From positions 1,054,001 to 1,118,000 of the forward strand of contig NC_080677.1 of the NCBI RefSeq assembly GCF_030445035.2: DNA of 64,000 nucleotides. The letters are read 5' to 3'. A program made the translations under genes and the position numbers. This document shows positions 11,339 to 21,748 of this stretch, piece after piece. Source of the DNA: Dasypus novemcinctus. Taxonomy: Eukaryota; Chordata; Mammalia; Cingulata; Dasypodidae. Each line of letters starts with the position of its first letter. The stretch's first letter is position 1. Below the pieces are notes generated by a model. The model saw nothing but the letters and a program-made list of their open reading frames with translations, did no database searches and was not told where the DNA came from.

Positions 11339-11709
11339 GGAAGCGGACTTGGCCCAGTGGTTAGGGCATCCGTCTACCACATGGGAGGTCCACGGTTCAA
11401 ACCCCGGGCCTCCTTGACCCATGTGGAGCTGGCCCATGCGCAGTGCTGATGTGTGCAAGGAGTGTCCTGCCACGCAGGGGTGTCCCGTGCGTAGGGGAAC
11501 CCCACGCGCAAGGAGTGCGCCTGTAAGGAGAGCCACCCAGTGCAAAAGAAGTGCAGCCTGCCCAGGAATGGCGCCACCCACACTTCCCGTGCTGCTGACG
11601 ACAACAGAAGCAGACAAAGAAACAAGACGCAGCAAATAGACACAGAGAACAGACCACCGGGGGGGGGGGGGGAATTAAATAAATAAATCTTTAAAAAAAA
11701 AAAAAATAG
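11339..11709 (+). mobile_element. DAS-type SINE, near full length, with target-site duplication
   Basis: A box TGGCCCAGTGG lies at 11350-11360 and B box GGTTCAAACC at 11395-11404, so the internal Pol III promoter is well kept. The body follows, then a run of 14 G, AAATAAATAAATCTTT and an A-tail. The flanks share AATGTTGAG (11330-11338 and 11710-11718), a target-site duplication within a sense L1. This is one of the best preserved copies in the window. Open frames on both strands here come from the SINE and are not genes. Confidence 0.93.
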
Positions 11710-11718
11710 AATGTTGAG

Positions 11719-11985
11719 CAAAAGAAGCCAGACAGGAGTGACTGTATTCTTTAGTTACATTTATATAGAATATTAAACTAAGCAACAATTATTTATGGTT
11801 TTAGAAATTAGGATAGTTGGAGCTTGTGAATGAAGGGGAAGATGAGGAAGTGTTTCTGGGTGCAAGTAGTACATTTCTGTTTAATCTAAAGGGTATGTTC
11901 AGTTTGTGAAAATTCATCTGGGCTGTATACTCTTAGGACATGTGCAGCTCTCTGTATGCATATTTTAGTTCAAAAAGAAAATTAT
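11719..11985 (+). mobile_element. L1M 3' fragment, sense, resumes after SINE
   Basis: GCAAAAGAAGCCAGACAGGA follows the L1M motif order expected after the part before 11338. The piece ends in AT-rich sequence that carries the target site of the next SINE. Confidence 0.65.
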
Positions 11986-12433
11986 AAAGAACTTTAATTA
12001 GGGGAAGTGGACTTGGCCCAGTGGTTAGGGCATCCATCTCCCACATGGGATGGCCACGGTTCAAACCCTGGGACTCCTTGACCTGTGTGGAGCTGGCCCA
12101 CGAGCAGTGTTGATGTGCGCGAGGAGTGCCCTGCCATGCAGGGGTGTCCCCTGCGTAGGGGAGCCCCACACACAGGGAGTGAGCCATGTAAGGAGAGCCG
12201 CCCAGCGTAAAAGCAAGTTCAGCCTGCCCAGGAATGGCACCGCACACATAGAGAGCTGACACAACAAGATGATGCAGCAAAAAGAAACACAAATTCCCAT
12301 GCTGCTGACAACAGCAGAAGCAGACAAAGAACACACAGCAAATAGACACAGAGAACAGACAACCAGTGGGGGCGGGGGGCAGAGAAATAAATAAAAATAA
12401 AATAAATCTTTAAAAAAAAAGAACTTTAATTAG
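11986..12433 (+). mobile_element. DAS-type SINE with 16-bp target-site duplication
   Basis: The element proper is 12002-12417. It is flanked by AAAGAACTTTAATTAG at 11986-12001 and 12418-12433, a perfect 16-base duplication. The head ACTTGGCCCAGTGGTTAGGG and the B-box region GGTTCAAACCC (12058-12068) are intact. Compared with the copy at 11.3 kb it carries an extra piece (about 12247-12290, ATAGAGAGCTGACACAACAA), so it belongs to a different subfamily variant. The tail is AAATAAATAAAAATAAAATAAA plus A. Confidence 0.95.
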
Positions 12434-12804
12434 CTAGAATTTTCATATATGAATGTTGAACTTTATTGAATGTGCTTTTGCATGCATTGAAAATATCGTA
12501 ACTTCTTTCTCTTTTAATCTGTTTCATTGGAAAGTTTTATTAATTATTTTCTAGTGTTGAACCAGCCTTGAATTCCTGGGATAAACCCAATCAGTCTTCT
12601 TCCTGCATTGCTGAATTCATTTTCCAACATTTTGATTGGGATTTTTCCGGTCTTACATTTTAAACTCTCATTGATTCCAATGATTTATCTCTAAATGCTT
12701 TTGGGGCTTTTTGGTAGAGATCGTATAATCTAAGAATAATGACAATTTTGTTTCTTTTTTTCATTTCCTTTTTCAATTTTTTTCTTCTTCATGGCACCAG
12801 TTAG
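12434..12804 (-). mobile_element. Old L1 ORF2 relic, antisense, outer part 2
   Basis: Landmarks are CCAGCCTTGAATTCCTGGGA (12562-12581) and 'ataaacccaatcagtct', the antisense signature of the L1 reverse-transcriptase region. It is interrupted by a DNA-transposon relic at about 12805-13012 and resumes after it. Confidence 0.75.
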
Positions 12805-13012
12805 AATCTCCAAGACAGGGATTCTTAACAAGGGGTCTGTGAGCTTGAATTTAGGTTAAAAAAAATTATTCTTGTGGGGCAATGGTGCAGGTGTCATATT
12901 TATTAAATAACACACTATATAGTGTGAACTTCATAAGGGGTCCTTGGTTTTCATCTGACTGGCAAAGGGGTCCGTGGAAGAACAAAGATTGAGAACCTCT
13001 GCTGTAAAGCAA
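12805..13012. mobile_element. hAT-type nonautonomous DNA transposon relic
   Basis: It starts with AGGGATTCTTAACAAGGGGT and ends with AAAGATTGAGAACCTCTGCT. These are near-complementary termini of the CAGTGGTTCTCAACC type found in hAT-Charlie MITEs. Internal text such as TTTCATCTGACTGGCAAAGG also fits. It lies inside an antisense L1 ORF2 relic. Confidence 0.6.
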
Positions 13013-13225
13013 TACTGAATAGGAGTGTGATAACGGGCATCTTGCCTTGCTCAACATTTTAAGAATACTTCATTATTTTTTCATTACAGTGCTTGCTGTA
13101 GGTGTTTTGTAGATGTCTCTAATGAGGTTCATGAATTCACTCACCTCTCATTTGCTAAGTGTTTTCTTCCAAGTGCAAGAGCTGGATTTTATTAAATGCC
13201 TTTTCTGCCATTAGTGTTTGGATTG
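13013..13225 (-). mobile_element. Old L1 ORF2 relic, antisense, outer part 3
   Basis: The blocks AATAGGAGTGTGATAACGGG, CATCTTGCCTTGCTC and CAAGAGCTGGATTTTATTAA continue the antisense L1 ORF2 order from 12804. The L1 relation ends near 13225. Confidence 0.7.
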
Positions 13226-13744
13226 AATGCATGACTCTGAGACACATTTGCCAAACATACAGTCTTCCATTCAGTGGGGTTTTCAAGGATTACTGTGGAA
13301 TCTCAAGTTCCACAGCTTGAGGGCACTCACCAACACTTTGCCTTGTTTCCAGGGTGCTTCCCCTTCTGTTTCTGCCCACAGTGGTCTCCTGGGGACCTTA
13401 CATCTCCTAGGATGCAAAGAACCATTGTCGGTCCCATCCTTTCTTTGGTTTGCTGGGTGGATGAATAGTGATGGCAGCTCAATAGAGAGATCAGGCATCT
13501 GATTGAGAAAATCAGCCCCCCCAAACAGTGGAGAGACAAATGCCTAGTTTGGGTCTCTGACAGGGCAGATAGTCAGAGGGACACCATGCCTTCCTTTACT
13601 TCATTGCTTTTGTGTACCATCAATGTACATTGAAGGAACTATTTTACTGAACAAGCTGAGCTTGGAAAATTCCAAAACACAAGTCAACTCCCTTGACATT
13701 CACCAAAATGTCATGAACACTGAAAATCACATGTGGCTTTCCTT
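13226..13744. other. Unassigned sequence, no supported gene
   Basis: This is roughly 500 bp of mixed composition between two L1 blocks. Overlapping short frames on both strands (13227-13502 and 13283-13498) have no recognisable features. Confidence 0.4.
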
Positions 13745-16265
13745 TAGGATCTGTTTATTTTTATTTTTATTTTTTTAAATAAATTATTTATTTATTTTTA
13801 AAAATTACATTCAAAAAATATGAAGTCCCATTCAACCCCACCTCCTCCACCCCCCACTCCCCCCACAGCAACACTCTCTCCCATCCTTGTGACTCATCCA
13901 TTGCACCTGGTAAGTACATCTCTGAGTATCACTGCACCCCCTAGTCAGTGGTCCACATCATAGCCCACACTCTCCCACGTTCCATCCAGTGGGCCCTGGG
14001 GGGATCTACAATGTTCCGTAATTGTCCATGAAGCACCACCCAGGACATCTCCTCGTCCCGAAAACGCCTCCACATCTCATCTCTTCCTCCCATTCCCCAA
14101 ACCCAGCAGCCACCATGGCTACCCTTCCCAGACCCATTCCACATTTTCTCTGTGGACATTGGATTGGTTGTGTCCATTGCACATCTATGTCAAGTGGGGG
14201 CTTAGATTCCACATGGATATTGGATGCACTCCTCCTGCTTTCAGTTGTAGACACTCTAGGCTCCATGGTGTGGTGGTTGACCTTCTTCAACTCGATGTTA
14301 GCTGAGTGGGGTAAGTCCAATAAATCAAAGTGTAGGAGCTGAAGTCTGTTGAGGCTCTGGGCCTGGGTGTCATATTATCAGTCCAGAGATTCAAATCCCC
14401 TAAATATATCTAAAACCCCAGCACCAACTACAATTCCATTAAAGTAGCATGCAAGTCTTGTGAAAAGAGATCCCCTCTGAGTCCAATTCCATCATACAGA
14501 AACACCAGCTCCAAAGAAGGGCCATCTGCCATGGCAGTGAACCCCATCTGCCATGATCATAGAACCCGTGGGTCTCTTTATTCCTCAAAAGAACCAATAC
14601 CTGGGGTTGTATCTACTTTATCTGTCTCTCAGACTCTGCTCATTTGTGCATAAGGGCATTCCTTCTGACAACCTCCAGACTCTTTTTTAGAGACTCATAG
14701 CCTTATGTTCTCATTTCTCCTTTCCATTTCCCCCTTACATTAGGTCAAACAGCATTTTGAAGTCATGTTATTATATGTAGACAGGGATATTCTGCTGATC
14801 CGTGTTGAACCTTTAATTCAAGGTCCTTTTCTAGTTGCATCTTCAGCTGATATGTGGTAGTGATCCCTCGGTGCCAGGGAGGCTCATCCCTGGGTGTCAT
14901 GTCCCACGCTGGGGGGACTGCACTGCATTTACATGCTGAGTTTGGCTGTGAGAGTGGCCACATTTGAGTAACATGAAGGCTGACAGGAGGAAACTCCCAG
15001 GCACAGTGCTACTCTAGGCCTTATTCTTATTGGATGTGTATAGGCTCAAAAGCATAGCCATAAGTATCAGGAGCCCACTGTTGGGCCCTCCTTCCTTCCT
15101 GGTTCTTGCCGTTGAACCTGGGGGTCTGCCGCTGCTCCCCCAGGGTCCACGACAGTGACCCCCCGGCCAGGGGCCCAGTACCCCCCCAGCTATTGTTTTT
15201 AATTGTTTCCACTATGAGTATATCTAGACATTACTATATACCCTGGGCATATGCCCTGTATAACTCCCTGTCAACCATATATATCCTGTCAATAACATCC
15301 TATATCAGAATTCCTCCGCTGCCACTGTTGAACCACTCTGTGGTCCAAAACTTCCTGTAAAGTCCATCCCAGCATAATGTCAGCTTCACAAGAGTCTTAG
15401 ATCACCGAAATTCATATATACAATCTACAGTACTTCCCCAGATTCACCATAAAGCCTTTTCCCTTCCACAGAGATAATCTCTTAACTTGTTCATATCATA
15501 TTTCCTGAAACTGATGTACAGATTCCGAGACAATAGCTTTCAAACAAGATGACATCTGTGCTTACTATGTTGTCCATACTTAAGGTTGTACAGTTTCCTA
15601 AATTTTTTAGTTATCCTATGTTTTGCCTTATGGTTTACATTATTAGTCTGTCATCGCCTATATGTTTTTGGAGTAATATTACATGTTTTATATTCATCTT
15701 CGTGTACTCTCACAAAACTCCTTTCTTGCCCCCATATTTACCTTGGTTCCATCCATTCCACATCCATTTTCCCCTCCCCTTGGGGCCCACAACACCAGCC
15801 AATCTCCATTTCCCGAGAAGCCATGTCCAGAGATACTTGCAGCAGTATTCAGGGCCTGACTTTCTCAACTGCCCTAATGCCCTGGGAGCCATCCTTTCTC
15901 ACGAGAGATACAGTTCTCTCTATTTGATGGCATTAGTCCTCCCCAGGATGTGGGTCCACCCCAACTCTCACTTCTTGGGTCTCTTCCCAATGGTACAACC
16001 CACCTTGGCAAAATGAGCCTTCAGCTATTCCCCTGGAGTCCGTCCAGCATCAGACCATACCCTCTGAGCATCCTAGACAGGTAACCCTCCTACTTATACT
16101 TTGATACGATTTTCTCAACATTTTGTTCTCAACTAACACCTGACACTCTCCCATGTTCGTATGTTGCCCTCCCTCCCCCTGATTTTTGGACAATATTACC
16201 CCTCTGCCCATCCCCAGCCCCCCTCAGACCCACAAAGCCCCACCCGAAGGTAACCCCTAGATCTG
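13745..16265 (-). mobile_element. Long antisense L1 3' region (about 2.5 kb)
   Basis: The minus-strand 3' end is marked by a T/A-rich tract at 13755-13800. It is followed by a C-rich stretch (13840-13866), which is the complement of the G-rich block before the tail in the sense copies. It aligns with 1-945 and 24.84-25.93 kb (same orientation) and 4.12-5.04 kb (reverse) over more than 1 kb. The part beyond 15000 has no second copy in this window, so its membership is inferred from continuity. No ORF2 coding frame is evident even 2.5 kb from the tail. That would be an unusually long 3' untranslated region for a mammalian L1, or a different element. Confidence 0.6.
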
Positions 16266-16544
16266 TTTAAACACAAGTCTTTCCTGGAGAATTTTAGGGG
16301 AGCATGAAAAGCTGTCTAGCTTCATCACCAATACATCAGGGGCTATGGATAAGAAAGCTGGCTAAAAGCATTTGTCTATTGCCCATTGTCTTTCAACCCC
16401 CAACTGCAGGATCCCATTTTCCTGCCACTTAGGTGAAATCTTAGGCAGAGCCCCTCATTTTGGGTTACTCTCAGATGAAACTCCCATTGTCTCTACAGTC
16501 CTTAAGAATAGTCCCTTCTCAGTAATTAAAATGTCTATTCCCTG
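16266..16544. other. Unassigned sequence between L1 and LTR
   Basis: No recognisable gene or repeat. It could be the distal end of the antisense L1, but I have no second copy to compare. Confidence 0.35.
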
Positions 16545-16865
16545 TGTGATGGTTTGAAGATGGATGGACCCAGAAAATTATGTTCTTAAAGGTAATCCAG
16601 TCCTGTGGTGTGAACAAGATCCTGTGGTGGGATCTTGAGATTAGGTTACTTGAGTAGAGCATGACCCAGGGTGAGTCGTAATCCTCTTACTGGAGTCCTT
16701 TATAAGTGGGATGAATACAAAGAGAGAAACACACAGGAGCAGAGAGAAAAAATGACAAGAGGAGAGAAAAAGCCCACGGAAGCCAGAAGCTGAAAGCGGT
16801 AAAACCCAGAAGAGAAGGGGGACAACAGATGATAGGTGACAGGTGGATAGGTGAAATGGGTCTGA
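16545..16865 (+). mobile_element. MaLR-like LTR, 5' part
   Basis: It starts TGTGATGGTTTGAAGATGGA, a typical LTR start, and contains 'ttactggagtcctttataagtggga' (TATA-like) followed by a purine-rich stretch with AGAGAGAAA and 'gaagccagaagctgaaagc'. This order matches MaLR-type LTRs common in xenarthran DNA. The 3' part with the polyadenylation region is missing. Confidence 0.65.
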
Positions 16866-16882
16866 GCTCCCTCAAGCTCTAG

Positions 16883-17055
16883 GGCAGTGGTTCCCAAATC
16901 TTGCCGCACTGTGAAATCTTAAAAAGACTGACATCTGATCCCACCTCCAATACTCTTATTTAATTAATACAGGGTGCAACCCAAGCATGGGAATTTTTAA
17001 AAGCATTCGTGATTCTAATATGCAACAAAGGTCAGAAATCACTGTTTCAGGCACA
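16883..17055 (+). mobile_element. hAT-type MITE relic
   Basis: The termini GCAGTGGTTCCCAAATCTTG and GTCAGAAATCACTGTTTC are degenerate inverted repeats of the CAGTGGTTCTCAA kind. The interior carries the CCCACCTCC and 'catgggaatttttaaaagcattc' blocks seen in related copies at 19.0 and 26.4 kb. Confidence 0.55.
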
Positions 17056-18070
17056 GGGTCATTATATCCGCTGGTCATCTTGTGGCCCTTCTAATCAGTT
17101 TACAGGGCCGTCCACCATCCCACCCCAATGCTGACAACTCAGTCCAACCACTTCTCTAAGTTGCCCTATCATCTATCTTCCTTTGGACTGTGCAAGCACA
17201 CAGCACATATCATTTTCTTCTAAACTTTGGAATCACATTTTAACATCCAGCCAATTGAGAAAAAGTCCTGGAATTATGAGTAGGAAGAAATAAAGTAATG
17301 ATTAAATATAGTTTTAGCATATTTATAACCACGGGAACACATTATTGAAGTCTATTGCTGCTTATCTGGAAAGATAATGGAAATAATTTTAGGTCTGTTC
17401 TGATGAAATACTACATTGTTTGAACCCTCATTTTATAACTCCATCTTGAGATGTTTTTATTTTTGCCTGTATTCAGATTTTGAATATTTTTTTGAAGAGA
17501 AATAAAATGAGTTAATTTCTTTGGCTGGCTTTTTAAAGATTCTTCAGAAATTCTGCTTCAGCATCCTAAGAAGAGTGTGCTGAATTAAAACCCTCAGCTG
17601 GGCAGTAACATACTGAGAGAGCTATAGTTCTGATTGAAGTAACTACAGTAACTGAGCAAATGAGCTCAAATGAATGGCTTAAATATTGTTTGTGCTTTGC
17701 AAATTAGATATATACAGGCAAGAAAAATGTTTCTATACTTTCCTTCTACAATTATGCTCAGTTTGTTAAAATATTTCCCATAAATAAGAGGATTGGGATT
17801 CTCAAACCTGGTTTCTGATTTTGGCAAAATAAATTTGCAAATAGCCTCGATTCTGGAGCATACAATTCCAAATCAAAGCTATTTACAGTGCAATTTGGAG
17901 ACTGTAATCCAAAATCAGGGCTATTTAGAATTCCATCGTCCCAAAATGTGAAAAAAACTAAATCAGAATGAGTTCTTTTTTTCTTTTTGGTAACTTTTCT
18001 TTTCATTAAAATTTTTTTATATCTTCTTAAATAGCGAAAGCATAGAAAGAAAAACCTTACTACAAGAGGA
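17056..18070. other. Unassigned AT-rich sequence
   Basis: No gene recognised. A 121-codon minus-strand frame (17758-18123) is lysine-rich where the DNA is A-rich and shows no domain. The stretch 17810-17950 holds several short partly complementary blocks (for example TCTGATTTTGG near 17815 and CCAAAATCAGG near 17909), perhaps a worn MITE. Confidence 0.4.
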
Positions 18071-18155
18071 ACTGTATCAGTCAGGGTCCTGGCAAAAACA
18101 GATGGCACACTCAAGTTGGGCAATTTGAGAAGAGTTTAATAAAGTGTGGGCAGGG
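18071..18155 (+). mobile_element. Mammal-wide interspersed repeat, family not named, copy 1
   Basis: The block starting ACTGTATCAGTCAGGGTCCT and containing AACAGATGGCACACTCAA then GAGTTTAATAAAG is matched at 20626-20725. The two copies are clearly related but diverged. I recognise the pattern as a common old mammalian repeat but cannot name the family. Confidence 0.55.
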
Positions 18156-19009
18156 TGTGGGGACGGCAGAGTGCCTTGGGGGGCTCTTGGGTCGGACAGG
18201 GCAAATGGAGCAAGTAATTAATTCGAGTCCGGGGAAAGAGAGAACTGTGCGCAGGGCATCACCTGAAGCCACGCCTTCAGTGGGAGAAGATTGTCAGTCC
18301 ACACACCCCAGGGCGGAAGCCAGAGGAGGGATTTCATTCTCACTCTTCACCGTCCTTCTCTGCTTTCATTCCGATGCACTCAAATGGAAGCCTGATGTCA
18401 AGACTTGGATCTAATTGCTCATCCTCCTGCGGCACTCAGCAAGGGTGGAGGGACACAGAGGGCCCGAGGGCAAGTGCAAGTTATCCACACAGACCACAGT
18501 TCTGGATTCTCGGCCTCTTCCCTTGGATTTCATCCAGGCAAGAAATTCGTTTCCCCAACAGAGGGATGTATCCTCATGGGGAGATGCCAGTATGGACTTG
18601 TTCCTACCTGCCATCTAAAACATGAGCTACACCTGGATATAAGGTAGCAAAGAATGAACAGGGGACGGGTACACGGTTAACCAACAGAATGCAGAGCTGC
18701 TGTGGTCCCAACGGCGTAGCCCCTCGCAGGCCCGAGGAGGCCTCACTGCTGTCCTCTTTCCAGGCGTGTTCTGGAAGCTTTAAAAACTCCCAAGCCTCAT
18801 TCCCACCGCAAAAAAAAAAAATTCTCCTTTAATCGGTCTGATTGTGACATGGGCTTTCGAGATTCAGAAACTCCCCAAGGGCTTCTGCTGATGTGTCCAA
18901 AGCTTGAAACCCCTGCTCTAGCGGTGCAATGGATAACAGAGGCTTTATTACAGTCCCCGGTGATTCTGAGAGACAACAAAGTCCAAGAACTCCTGCCCTT
19001 CAGCCTGGC
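18156..19009. other. Unassigned, locally CpG-containing sequence
   Basis: It may be the continuation of the repeat that begins at 18071. Short overlapping frames in all phases (18374-18647) have no recognisable domain. No CpG island strong enough to suggest a promoter. Confidence 0.35.
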
Positions 19010-19172
19010 TCCTCAAAGTGTGGTCTGGAGAGCAGCAGCATCTGCATCACCTGAGAGCTTATTAGAACTGGCAGAAGCTTAGCCCCATCCACTGAATCAA
19101 AATGTGCATTTGGACAAGGTCGCTGGTCATGTCGATGTTGCTGACCAGCTGGCTACACTTTGAAAAGCCTTG
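19010..19172 (+). mobile_element. hAT-type MITE relic
   Basis: The order CTCAAAGTGTGGTCTGGAGA, 'gcagcatctgcatcacctgagagcttattag', 'cccatccactgaatcaaaatgtgcatttgg' and 'cactttgaaaagc' is the classic inside-out layout of a short hAT-Charlie MITE. It is followed directly by a second related copy. Confidence 0.65.
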
Positions 19173-19415
19173 ATGGTTCTCAAACTGACGTGTCCTTTTT
19201 TTTTTAAGAGGTAGGGGGATTTAACGTGGGACCTTGTATGTGTGAAGCAGGTGCTCAACCACTGAGCTACTACTGCTCTGCTCAAACTGAATATTCAATC
19301 GCAGTCACTTGGGTTGCTAGGGAAGTCCACAGCAACCCATCAACCTAGGAGAGACCTTGGCTTATGTGCTTTTAGCAAGTTCCCAGGTGATTCGGCTATG
19401 ACTAGAGGATTGCTG
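19173..19415 (+). mobile_element. Second hAT-type MITE relic, split by a SINE
   Basis: ATGGTTCTCAAACTGA (19173-19188) is the MITE start. After the SINE, the text continues with ATATTCAATCGCAGTCACTT and ends near 'ttcccaggtgattcggc'. The SINE therefore inserted into a pre-existing DNA transposon copy. Confidence 0.55.
19179..19290 (-). mobile_element. Monomeric tRNA-derived SINE with 10-bp target-site duplication
   Basis: The element is 19189-19280 in antisense. A T run (19196-19205) marks its A-tail. The rest is a tRNA-like unit whose minus strand holds TAGCTCAGTGGTTGAGCACC (A box) and AAGGTCCCACGTTAAATCCC (worn B box). It is flanked by CTCAAACTGA at 19179-19188 and 19281-19290. It has no SINE body: the tRNA-like head is joined directly to the tail, as in the copy at 27.24 kb. 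Confidence 0.9.
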
Positions 19416-20135
19416 CTAGAATCTGCCAAACTCACACAACACTTTGACTTCACAGGCTGTAAGCCCCTGAGTTCCAGCCTCAGTTTAGCCAACCTAGCAG
19501 ACTATTTATGCTACTCTCAGGTGCTTTAGGCAACGTATTAAATTCCAAATCCTGTGTGAGTGGAGACATTTCCTTGTTTCTCAAGCCTTATGTTTCATCC
19601 TCCCTTGTCTGACAAACTTGGGATCTACTCCCTCACATGCTTCCCCACTCCTGCCAATAAAGATTGGTACAAGCCTGTATTATATGGTATGTATGTTTCC
19701 AGAGAAGCCCTACGTGGTGCTTCCTCATTCCAGCAAATTGGAATCTAACTCTGCTTGTGAACTGTGGGCAAGTGCTGGAGGACGTGCATTCCCACGTGGG
19801 ACTCCTGGCTTAGGTCAAGGGAAGACTGGTTCCTTCAGATGCGCTTGCAAGGATTTCAGAAAGATTTGGGAGTTCATCATTCTCAGCCTTACCTGTTTTG
19901 GCCCATGTCTCAAGGTCACCCCATCTTCTGCAGAGCCCTTATGCTGGTACAGGAAGCCCTGGGAGGTCGAGGATTTCTTGGGTGCTGCCCTCCAGTCTTT
20001 ACGGTCAGACCCTGGCCTTGGGCCTCAGACCTGCCTGCCTCCAGGAGCTAGGGGCTCCTTCTCAGTTGTCTCAGAAGCTTTGCGATTTCTACCCTTGTTC
20101 TCAATGGAATTGTCACTGCTTTCCATTTCTCTCTA
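19416..20135. other. Unassigned sequence, no supported gene
   Basis: A 172-codon plus-strand frame (19618-20136) crosses most of this block and ends as the MER5A-like repeat begins. It has no recognisable domain, and other frames on the same strand are open too. I regard it as chance. Confidence 0.4.
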
Positions 20136-20362
20136 GTGTAGGGCTTCTCATCTGCAGCACTATTGACCTCTTTTGGACCAGATTAATTCTTTCTTGTGTG
20201 TTGTGTGTGAGAGGGCACTGCCCTGTCCACTGCAGGATGTTTAGCAGTGTCCTGGCCTCTCACCACTAGCACCCAATCCTCAGTCATGATGAACGAAAAT
20301 GTCTCCAGACCTTGCAAAGTGTCCTGGGAAGCAAAATTGCCTGTGTTGAGAACCATTGCTCT
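20136..20362 (-). mobile_element. MER5A-like hAT-Charlie MITE
   Basis: The order GGGCTTCTCATCTGCAGCAC, TATTGACCTCTTTTGGACC, 'gcactgccctgtccactgcaggatgtttagcag', 'gtctccagacc' and TGTTGAGAACCATTGC matches antisense MER5A from end to end. Length of about 220 bp is near full size. Confidence 0.8.
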
Positions 20363-20625
20363 CAAGACTATTGGAAAAAGCCACCGAATGCCACCGTCTT
20401 TTAATCCCTGCTGTCACTATAGAGGCAAATTGCCACAGACAATTGACTTTGCTGAAACTTGCCCTGGTCTCCACCTGCCCTTCATTCTACTCCACCGTAA
20501 TTTGAGTAATCATGGTCCCCACGTGCAATTGGTTACTGCTGTCCCTTTCCTTATGGCAAGGAGAATAACAGCCCCAGTATCCCCTGTTGAGAGTCTGTTT
20601 CCTAGAGCTATTTCTGGTACCAATT

Positions 20626-20725
20626 ACTGTATCAGTTAGCATCCCAGCAGGAAACAGATGGTATACTCAATTTGGGGGCAACTTGGCCACAGTTTAATCA
20701 AGGTACTATTTACATGGATGTGAGC
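20626..20725 (+). mobile_element. Mammal-wide interspersed repeat, family not named, copy 2
   Basis: ACTGTATCAGTTAGCATCCC, AACAGATGGTATACTCAA and 'cacagtttaatcaaggtactatttaca' mirror the copy at 18071 in the same orientation. Confidence 0.55.
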
Positions 20726-21239
20726 CAAATTAGGGAAACAAGGGAAAGCACTGGACCACTGGGCTTGTCGTGGGGGTGGGGGCTCCATTCTTGCCTCAAG
20801 GCCTGAATAAGTGGGGGGAGAAAAGGGAGGGCAGTTCCTGGGAACCCTGGAACCAACCTGGAGAGGAAGAGAGGGAGAAAGGGAGAGAAAGAGAGACGAG
20901 GGAAAGGTGGCTGGCCTCCTGCCGGCAGCTGTGATGCAGTGAGGGAGGGAGTCTGAGAGGTCCTTCCCTGTCCCCTCCACTGCTCACAGCCCTCTTCTTT
21001 GTGGCTGGAGGGCCAACTACTCCCCAGGGTACAAGGAAGATCCTGGGTGAAGGTGCTAAGAGTTGGTCTTCTGAGCACATAGCAGGGTGAAGAGGGTTGA
21101 AAACTAGATCTAGAGGAATGAAAGGAAAATATACAGCATAGAGGAGCTGCATTTCCAGCACTGGAAAAATGACGTGTATATTGGGTGAAGAGAGAAAATT
21201 TCAGACATAGAGCATTGTTTGAAAGGATAGTTAGCTGCA
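20726..21239. other. Unassigned purine-rich sequence
   Basis: It holds a GA-rich stretch (20860-20905). The complementary CT-rich minus-strand frames (20636-20980, 20710-21240, 20796-21161) are long because of this skew and overlap one another. No gene supported. Confidence 0.45.
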
Positions 21240-21657
21240 AAACAGATGGAAAGAAATACTTATTCTACAATGGAAGAAATTTTATCATTGATATGAAGGC
21301 CACCAATGGTTATAAGAGGAGGGAGAGGGAAGAATAGGTGTAATATGGGGGCATTTTTTCGGACATTGGAATTATTCTTCATACCATTGAAATGACTAAT
21401 ACAGGCCATTATATATTTTGTCATAATCTACAAAACTCTCTGTTATAGAGTGTAAACTATAATTTAAACTACAGTCCATGGTTAGTAGCAATGCTCCAAT
21501 ATGTGTTCATCCATTGTAACCAATGTTACCACACTAATGAAGAGTGTTGTTAATGTGGGAAAGTATGTATGTGGGGGCGGGGCATATGGGAATCCCTTAT
21601 ATTTTTTATGTACATTTATGTAATCTAAAGCTTCTTTAAAAATAAAAAATAAAAAAA
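21240..21657 (+). mobile_element. L1 3' end with A-rich tail (xenarthran type)
   Basis: It aligns with 4612-5035: ATGGAAGAAATTTTATCATT, 'atatgggggcattttttcgg', 'ccaatatgtgttcatcc', then a G-rich block, CATATGGGAATCCCTTATAT and an A-rich tail. It is a 5'-truncated insertion of about 420 bp. Confidence 0.8.
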
Positions 21658-21748
21658 TGCTAAAAGTGGAACAACTCAGAAAATGTCAGTAAAATTACCA
21701 AAAATAACAGGATATTGTAAAAAATATATATAAACATGTTTCTGAAAC

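Noticed and set aside
11339-11420. tRNA gene on the plus strand (A and B boxes present)
   Set aside because: It is the head of a SINE: it continues into a SINE body and A-tail with target duplications, and does not fold as a full tRNA by eye.
11183-11635. 150-codon minus-strand frame (and similar frames at 11374-11721, 11933-12349, 24474-24836, 35461-35924, 40838-41216, 49868-50393)
   Set aside because: All fall in DAS-type SINE copies and recur with every copy and orientation; they are repeat sequence.
17758-18123. 121-codon minus-strand frame
   Set aside because: Lys- and Phe-rich because of A/T runs, with no conserved pattern. It overlaps an old repeat at its start.
19618-20136. 172-codon plus-strand frame
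   Set aside because: No domain, overlapping alternative frames on the same strand, and it terminates at a MER5A-like repeat. Chance in a roughly 50% GC stretch is likely.
20710-21240. 176-codon minus-strand frame, with 121- and 114-codon overlaps
   Set aside because: Strong strand skew (GA-rich against CT-rich) removes stops in several phases. Composition is biased to Ser, Pro and Leu.
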